Source of the DNA: Caldifarciminota bacterium
GTDB taxonomy: Bacteria; Hydrothermota; Tepidihabitantia; SM23-42
Length of the DNA: 7,383 bases
NCBI GenBank assembly: GCA_023128195.1
Contig: JAGMEL010000262.1
Span: 1-7,383 of the forward strand
Reading direction: 5' to 3'
In this document: one piece after another, positions 1-4,734 of the stretch
Layout: every line of letters begins with the position of its first letter
Numbering within the stretch: position 1 is the stretch's first letter
The notes under the pieces: generated by a model
What the model was told of the DNA's origin: nothing
Database searches by the model: none
Seen by the model: the letters and a program-made list of their open reading frames with translations, nothing else
Position numbers and translations under genes: made by a program

Positions 1-1462
1 AAGTAATCTTTGTTTTTTCCCGGAACGGATTAGGATAGATCTGTAAAAATCCTATTCCCGTCGGCGTTTGCATTATTATTTCCTCTTCTACTACCAGATA
101 TTGAAAGATTGTATCGGCATATCCAATATTACCTGCAGTATCGCTACCTGACGCCTCGATATAAAAATATCCACTCGAATCAGCAATGAAACTGCCCGAC
201 CACTGAGTACCACTACCCACCATCTCTAATTTGTTTTTTGTAGAATCGGGACAGGTAACAAAAACAACCGGTGAAACGACAAACTTTTGGTAGAATAACC
301 CGCAATCATCCCCGGGATTTCCACCGGAAGAAGCAGTAACATGAATATTATCCCATGAATCAGCCACAGGCTTTGACCTGCCCATACTATAGGTTCGAGG
401 AATTCTGCTATCCTCAATCAGGGTTATCTCTTCGTTTGTAGCTGAGGAACCATTCTTATCCAGATTACCATTGATTTTTGTAAACAAATCCTCCCAGATA
501 ATGTAGATATTATTCTCAAAATCAATACACATTCTTGGCCGCCAGACACTACCTATTACAGAATAGTCGGTTAACCTGGTATCGTTTACTGAAATCATAC
601 CACTGGGATAGAGTTTCTTGTAATAAAGTTCATAATCAAAGACACCACCATTCCTCGCGTCCATCCAGATTATGTGGATATTATCTTCTCGATCAGTAAC
701 AACCTCAGGTCCAGATTCTCTCCAGGAGGTTTGACCAAATGAATTTGTTGTTGACCAGGTATTACCACCATCAACGGATTTTACATAGCAAATCTCGTGC
801 AGATCCCTAGACCAAAAAACATAAAGAATATCCTCTGTATCACAGGCAATACGGGCACATCCAGTCCAGCTACTGGCATCGTCAACAACCGTAATATTAT
901 CGATCAGCATGTTTCCAGCGCTGTCAATTTTGGTGTACCTTATTCTCATTCCCTCAGTATTTACGATATGAGAATTACCTTGTGTATCCGTAATTCCATC
1001 TTCGCCCAGGGGTGTTGGCTGGTCGATGTACAATTTTTTCCCGCTGGCATCCGTAACTATAGGATGACCATGAGGACCATTCCATTCCGGAATTGCCTCT
1101 ATGATATTGCCATTTTTATCCAATCTATGGTAGTAGAAGTTATAGTTTGGATCATTGATTTGATATAACCAGACCGTGGAATGGATTTCGTCCTCAGCAT
1201 CACAGACAAGACGAGTATAGAGACCGTAATAATTCCAATTATAAAATGTATGGAACAGTTTTTCTTGTAGCCAGCCATTATAAAGACTTTCATCTGAGGT
1301 TACGCATACTGAGACACTGTCCCCAACTGAAGATATTGCCAACGTTAGCTCCGGTGGGATAGTATCATTCCTTGAGGAGAAAGCAAAACCAACATTGAGC
1401 AACACACAAAACCCAATAAAGAACACTCTTTTTCCCATCTTAAAAGAATGATTTTTTATCAT
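1..1462 (-). CDS. Secreted Asp-box/beta-propeller-like protein with type IX sorting domain (C-terminus cut by window edge)
   Basis: The frame is open for 487 codons from ATG at 1462 to the window edge; the stop lies outside. The start is fixed by AAGGAGG five bases upstream. Residues 1-27 form a signal peptide: basic (KMGKR), then hydrophobic, ending NVGFA. The body has six blade-like repeats of the form D-x-x-x-N/I-x-H/Y-I/V-x-W, starting near residues 88, 159, 208, 257, 314 and 368, about 50 residues apart. One carries a clear Asp-box (SVDGGNTW, 229-236). An Ig-like stretch follows (about 400-460). IYPNPF at 475-480 opens the type IX (Por) sorting domain, whose rest is off the window. It is probably exported and anchored or released at the cell surface. 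Asp-box propellers occur in sialidases and in many non-enzymatic proteins; no catalytic set is visible, so a binding or structural role is as likely. The specific function is unknown. Confidence 0.9.
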   Translation of the reverse strand, partial: MIKNHSFKMGKRVFFIGFCVLLNVGFAFSSRNDTIPPELTLAISSVGDSVSVCVTSDESLYNGWLQEKLFHTFYNWNYYGLYTRLVCDAEDEIHSTVWLYQINDPNYNFYYHRLDKNGNIIEAIPEWNGPHGHPIVTDASGKKLYIDQPTPLGEDGITDTQGNSHIVNTEGMRIRYTKIDSAGNMLIDNITVVDDASSWTGCARIACDTEDILYVFWSRDLHEICYVKSVDGGNTWSTTNSFGQTSWRESGPEVVTDREDNIHIIWMDARNGGVFDYELYYKKLYPSGMISVNDTRLTDYSVIGSVWRPRMCIDFENNIYIIWEDLFTKINGNLDKNGSSATNEEITLIEDSRIPRTYSMGRSKPVADSWDNIHVTASSGGNPGDDCGLFYQKFVVSPVVFVTCPDSTKNKLEMVGSGTQWSGSFIADSSGYFYIEASGSDTAGNIGYADTIFQYLVVEEEIIMQTPTGIGFLQIYPNPFREKTKIT

Positions 1463-1474
1463 TATCACCTCCTT
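1463..1474 (-). promoter_or_regulatory. Strong Shine-Dalgarno for the propeller gene
   Basis: On the minus strand AAGGAGG (1468-1474) is followed by a five-base spacer (TGATA) and then ATG at 1462. This is a near-perfect anti-16S match. It decides the start at 1462 over the second in-frame ATG eight codons further in. Confidence 0.9.
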
Positions 1475-1584
1475 TTTCAAGGTTTATAAGTCTAATTTCA
1501 CCTAATTTTCCCTTATCAACTCCTTTCTTGTTATTATCCAAATTTTTCTCTCAGCTTTTATTTGTTATTAATAATTAATATATT

Positions 1585-1590
1585 ATTATA
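1585..1590 (-). promoter_or_regulatory. Possible -10 box (TATAAT) for the propeller gene
   Basis: The minus strand reads TATAAT here, about 120 bases upstream of the propeller start. No recognisable -35 hexamer sits 16-18 bases further upstream, and the region is so AT-rich that a chance match is likely. If real, it implies a leader of roughly 115 bases. Confidence 0.25.
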
Positions 1591-1691
1591 GTTTAAATTG
1601 TGTATTATTTTATAGATTCGGTAATTTTTTTTGACTATTCTCACCCGTCTTTACAATAGTTTACAGGATTTTTTTTAAAATAGTTTTTTGC

Positions 1692-1720
1692 TTGACAAGA
1701 TAAGTAACTTATGTTATTAT
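1692..1720 (+). promoter_or_regulatory. Sigma-70-type promoter with extended -10, driving the HTH/SARP regulator
   Basis: TTGACA (1692-1697), a 17-base spacer and TATTAT (1715-1720), with TG one base before the -10 (1712-1713), match the housekeeping promoter almost perfectly. Transcription should begin near 1727-1729. That places the ATG at 1711 upstream of the transcript and the ATG at 1732 only about 3-5 bases from its 5' end. The spacer is occupied by a palindrome (1700-1712). Confidence 0.75.
1700..1712. promoter_or_regulatory. Perfect palindrome in the promoter spacer, likely operator
   Basis: ATAAGT-A-ACTTAT is a perfect inverted repeat with 6-base arms around one central base. Two further pairs (1698/1714 and 1697/1715) follow after one mismatch, giving a 19-base imperfect dyad. 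It lies exactly between the -35 and -10 boxes, where a bound dimer would block RNA polymerase. The binding protein is unknown; the regulator encoded just downstream is the obvious candidate, by inference only. Confidence 0.5.
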
Positions 1721-1731
1721 GTTTCTGCAAT

Positions 1732-4053
1732 ATGATAACAAAAGGTATACCAGTAGAGAAACGGATTATAATAGTGAAGACCTATCTTAATGGTGGGCAA
1801 TCAATCAGAGCAGTGGCGAAGGAACTTGGGATTCACTATATTACCCTCTGGAGATGGGTAGAACAGTACAGAGTAGATGGGGAAGAAGGTATAAAGAGAA
1901 AGGGATATTATAGAAGACCCTGGAATCGTTCTTCAAAAGAGATAGAAGAAAAGGTTGTATTCTTGAAGGAGAACAATCCTTCTTGTACAGTCAGGGCGGC
2001 TAAGGAGATACTTGAAAAGGATGGAATTAAGATGTCTATAAAAGGCATCTGGAGTATCTGGAAGAGATACGGTCTTGCAGGTTTTATAAAAGAGAAACTG
2101 TCATCAGATGATTTCAGGAAATATATCTCAATCCCTCCTGAAACGGAAGAAGGTGTCAGAAGGGCACGGGAATTTGTAGAAAAAGGAAACCTCAAGGAAG
2201 CGTCAAAAATCTTGAACCAGCTGTCTTCCTGTTGCAGAAGTGATATTTTAGAGAAAATTCCTAACCGGTTTCTTAATAGTAAAAGAAAATTCGAGAAACT
2301 CTCTTGCCTGTTTGGCAAGATTCCTTATTCTCTTTACAGAAAAAAGGCGAGAAAACTCAGGGAAACCTTTGTAAAGAAAGGATATTTGTATTCTGCAATA
2401 CGAACAGGACTTAGTGAAGCGACAGCTCTGGAATGGCTTGGCAAACCCGTAGAGCAATTGGGATTGATTCAGGAGTTAAAAAAAAGTCTTACTGTAAATA
2501 AAAGACGAGTGAATTTTCCCTTTATATTTACCCTTAACATATTAGAAGGCATTGCGTACGCCATATTACTTGAACCGAGAAAAGCCATATTGTCACTGAG
2601 AAAATGTCAGAGATTCAAACGAAATTTCTATAATGCATCCGTTCCATATGACATTGCAGTACTCTATTCATTTTTAGGATATTACAGGGAGATGGGAGAT
2701 TTGATAGAGATGGCATTGCCAATGGCTGATGTAGATGAAAAAGAAATACTGATGAGTACACTTTCCTATGTAAAAAGTAATGAGGGGGATTATAAATCGA
2801 GTATAAGAATACTGAAAAATATTCGTTCTGGCGATGATACTATTACACTATTAATAAAAGCACAATGTTATATCGGTATGGGAAGGATTGAACAGGCAAG
2901 GGAATTAGCAGAGAGAGGTTTACTAAAAGCCAGAAAGATGGGAATTAAGGATTTTGTTAGTACAGCATCTTTAATTCTATCAGAGGTAAATTCAGCAATA
3001 AGAGAAAAACGAAAGGCACGACTTCTTCTTTCAAGATATATAGACCTCTTGAAAAAATCCAATCTTAATAGAGTAGTAGTATTGCGAGAAGTTATTCTTA
3101 ACAGGTCTGCCATACCAGAAGGAGCAGAAAAAAACAGGACAATTCGCCTTGCTTTACTCTTAAGGAATGCGGCTTATTCTAACAAAATATCCGATTACAG
3201 AAAGGCATATCAATTTGCAAATAGATATAATCTGCTTGGCTTTTTTCACCGACTTGTGCTTCTTATTCCGGATCCTGTGCTCATGATGCTTGAAAAAGGA
3301 AAGGATACAGGCCTTCCCAGGGCTTTACTGAACCTGCCTGTTTTTAGAAAAGAGATACCTGTCTATTCGGTTAAGTTTCTTGGTCACCTTGTTGTTTATA
3401 AGAATCAAAAATATCTGAGGGATCACCCCGTTAGAAAAAAGACACAAGCTGCTTCATCAAACAAATTCAGCTTTGAACGTAGCATATCTTTGGCTTCCAG
3501 AGTAAGACGGAAGTCTTCTAACGGGGTGAAATTATCAACAAAGGAAACCTCCTTCTTAATTTATCTTGCTTTATCAAAGAATAAAAGCATATCCCTTGAC
3601 AGGATATACAAAAATTTCTGGCATGATAGCAAGCATTCTTCAAGGAACCTTGCCCATCTACTTGTAAGGATAAGAAAAGCGTTGAGATTACCTTCACATT
3701 ACCTTTATGTCAAAGAGAACAGACTCTTTTTTGACTGCTACTTTACAACAGATTACGGGGAGTATACAGAACATCTTGCACAGGCGAAGGCACTTTTGCT
3801 GGCAGGGGAATGGGCGTTTGCCAGGAGAGAGTATTTTCGAGCATTCAAGTTGTTTCGCGGCAAACCATTCAGGAAGATATATGATGACTGGTCTGAGGAT
3901 AAGAGGCTTGAAATACTATTTGCTTATGAGACCGAAGTTCTTTCTTTTGCAAAAGAACTCAGAGCAAGGGGTAGAAGGTATGAGGCAGAAAAACTACTGA
4001 AAAAAGCAAAGAAGATAATTCCATATTTAGACTTCAGACTAAAGACAGGTTAG
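1732..4053 (+). CDS. Transposase-type HTH + TPR-like + SARP/BTAD fusion transcriptional regulator
   Basis: A cytoplasmic DNA-binding regulator of 773 residues from ATG 1732 (780 from ATG 1711, which overlaps the promoter and is disfavoured). Residues 6-57 form a helix-turn-helix of the IS630/IS3 transposase type (core SIRAVAKELGIHYITLWRWV). Residues 65-117 form a second winged HTH ending WKRYGLAG, so the pair resembles a bipartite transposase DNA-binding region. No DDE catalytic domain follows. Instead about 138-503 are helical TPR-like repeats (e.g. CYIGMGRIEQARELAERGL). From 544 comes a SARP-type winged helix (VKFLGHLVVY, then LSTKETSFLIYLAL and RNLAHLLVRIRKAL), then a BTAD-like domain from about 668 (YDDWSEDKRLEI). 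DNA-binding domains therefore lie at both ends. Residues about 564-600 are an in-frame palindromic insertion. No Shine-Dalgarno precedes either start, which suits a leaderless mRNA. Targets are unknown. Confidence 0.88.
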   Translation: MITKGIPVEKRIIIVKTYLNGGQSIRAVAKELGIHYITLWRWVEQYRVDGEEGIKRKGYYRRPWNRSSKEIEEKVVFLKENNPSCTVRAAKEILEKDGIKMSIKGIWSIWKRYGLAGFIKEKLSSDDFRKYISIPPETEEGVRRAREFVEKGNLKEASKILNQLSSCCRSDILEKIPNRFLNSKRKFEKLSCLFGKIPYSLYRKKARKLRETFVKKGYLYSAIRTGLSEATALEWLGKPVEQLGLIQELKKSLTVNKRRVNFPFIFTLNILEGIAYAILLEPRKAILSLRKCQRFKRNFYNASVPYDIAVLYSFLGYYREMGDLIEMALPMADVDEKEILMSTLSYVKSNEGDYKSSIRILKNIRSGDDTITLLIKAQCYIGMGRIEQARELAERGLLKARKMGIKDFVSTASLILSEVNSAIREKRKARLLLSRYIDLLKKSNLNRVVVLREVILNRSAIPEGAEKNRTIRLALLLRNAAYSNKISDYRKAYQFANRYNLLGFFHRLVLLIPDPVLMMLEKGKDTGLPRALLNLPVFRKEIPVYSVKFLGHLVVYKNQKYLRDHPVRKKTQAASSNKFSFERSISLASRVRRKSSNGVKLSTKETSFLIYLALSKNKSISLDRIYKNFWHDSKHSSRNLAHLLVRIRKALRLPSHYLYVKENRLFFDCYFTTDYGEYTEHLAQAKALLLAGEWAFARREYFRAFKLFRGKPFRKIYDDWSEDKRLEILFAYETEVLSFAKELRARGRRYEAEKLLKKAKKIIPYLDFRLKTG
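3423..3529. repeat. Palindromic element inserted in frame in the SARP winged helix
   Basis: TCACCCCGTTAGAA at 3423-3436 is perfectly inverted as TTCTAACGGGGTGA at 3516-3529. The pairing resumes with GAC/GTC after a three-base bulge. Inside are two smaller stems: AAGCTG/CAGCTT (3446-3451 with 3468-3473) and CTTCC/GGAAG (3494-3498 with 3509-3513). Removing 108 bases (3422-3529) keeps the frame and joins KYLRE to LSTKE, which restores the compact strand-to-helix layout of a normal SARP winged helix. The insert encodes a basic, serine-rich stretch of about 36 residues. It resembles a MITE or an in-frame palindromic element of the kind known from Rickettsia; the family is not recognised. There is no clear target-site duplication beyond one A. 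Confidence 0.6.
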
Positions 4054-4238
4054 GAATAGTTTGAAGAAGTCTTGGATACGGAACAACTACGATACAGTGA
4101 TTTTTAATTCAGATTTTTATTTTTGGAATTTATTCTGTAAAAGAACTATATAGATTCTTGTAAGGTTTCGTAAAACGAGTCTGCTGATATGAGGATTCTC
4201 AATTATAAGAAAATTTTTGCCCAATGGGTGGAATCTAA
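4054..4238. other. Intergenic stretch with no recognised gene
   Basis: Between the regulator stop and the sorting-domain remnant I find no supported gene, no clear terminator and no promoter. One frame near 4200-4246 (LPNGWNLRDY) could join the remnant frame (EGNWGDYSC) by a further one-base shift, so part of this stretch may be more of the decayed gene; this is weak. Confidence 0.4.
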
Positions 4239-4652
4239 GAGACTATTGAAGGAAACTGGGGTGATTATTCCTGTTTGGAAAAATTGAATGCAGTGGTTGG
4301 CATTGCCGAATATTTTCCAGAGCAGCATGGTAATGAATTTAGTGTTTCAATTTCACCAAATCCGTTCAGAAATTTAACAGCTATCACATTTAGCACAGGG
4401 CAAAGCGTTCCGCCCGGGCAGGGCGAGAATCCTCGTCTTTCAGACGGGACAGAGCACATGACGTTACAGATATATGATGTGAGCGGTAGTTGGTAAAAGA
4501 TTTCCGCATTACGCCTGATGCCCTACTCCCTACGCAGATTAGCTTGGTCTGGTACAGACCAGGCTAATCGCCAACTGCCCAGCGGCGTTTATATCTTGAA
4601 ATTTTCTATCGGGGATTACAAAGAAATCAGAAAATTACTTTTGGTAAGGTAA
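4239..4652 (+). pseudogene. Remnant C-terminal type IX sorting domain of a lost secreted protein
   Basis: The frame opens after a TAA at 4236-4238. It reads GIAEYFPEQ, then VSISPNPFRNLTAITF and MTLQIYDVSG, which is a classic type IX (Por) sorting domain. It then hits TAA at 4494. One base is missing at about 4488-4490 (AGTTGG where AGGTTGG would give SGRLVKDF). The shifted frame continues RLVKDFRITPDALLPTQIS to 4543. One extra T at 4544/4545 then restores the first frame as WSGTDQANRQLPSGVYILKF, ending KLLLVR and TAA at 4650. Two compensating single-base errors thus explain the break. The upstream passenger domain is absent, and no start or ribosome site is convincing. Sequencing error is possible, but the missing gene body argues for real decay. 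Confidence 0.8.
4407..4450. repeat. GC-rich hairpin cassette inside the sorting-domain remnant
   Basis: About 66% GC in otherwise AT-rich DNA. It contains consecutive stems: CGCCC/GGGCG (4411-4415 with 4421-4425), CGAG/CTCG (4424-4427 with 4432-4435) and CGTCT/AGACG with a TTC loop (4434-4438 with 4442-4446). An outer GTTCCG/CGGGAC pairing has one G-T. It encodes VPPGQGENPRLSDG, wedged between two strands of the sorting domain that are normally joined by a short turn. It looks like a small palindromic repeat inserted in frame. Copies elsewhere cannot be tested here. Confidence 0.45.
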
Positions 4653-4677
4653 CAGGTTTTCGATTTTAACAAAGGGT

Positions 4678-4719
4678 AAAGAAAGGACAGACTATATGTC
4701 TGCCCTTTCTTTATTTTTT
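4678..4719 (+). terminator. Intrinsic terminator between convergent genes
   Basis: A 15-bp stem with one mismatch (4678-4692 with 4698-4712), loop TATAT, is followed by A and six T (4714-4719). It lies 25 bases after the stop of the decayed sorting domain and 22 bases beyond the stop of the convergent minus-strand gene. The plus-strand U-tract is good. The minus-strand tail is poorer (CTTTG then TTAAAAT), so two-way function is possible but weaker. Confidence 0.85.
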
Positions 4720-4734
4720 AGATTTCAATATAGT

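Noticed and set aside
226..417. 63-residue minus-strand open frame
   Set aside because: It overlaps the propeller gene in another frame of the same strand. The propeller frame has a signal peptide, repeats and a sorting motif, so this is a shadow.
797..1168. 123-residue plus-strand open frame
   Set aside because: It is antisense to conserved repeats of the propeller gene and has no Shine-Dalgarno or recognisable domain.
1379..1462. Lipoprotein signal at Cys19 of the propeller protein
   Set aside because: The cysteine sits in the middle of the hydrophobic core as GFC, without an L-[AS]-[GA]-C lipobox; an ordinary signal peptide ending NVGFA fits better.
1631..1657. Second plus-strand promoter, TTGACT and TACAAT
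   Set aside because: The spacer is only 15 bases, in very AT-rich DNA, and the promoter at 1692-1720 is far better. Kept only as an alternative.
1908..2318. 136-residue minus-strand open frame
   Set aside because: It is antisense to the HTH and linker of the regulator, with no ribosome site; shadow.
4096..4140. Terminator right after the regulator
   Set aside because: Only a 4-5 base pairing (CAGA/TCTG) with a long loop; not convincing.
4189..4287. 32-codon plus-strand frame starting ATG at 4189
   Set aside because: It has no good ribosome site, overlaps the sorting-domain remnant in another frame, and shows no recognisable content.
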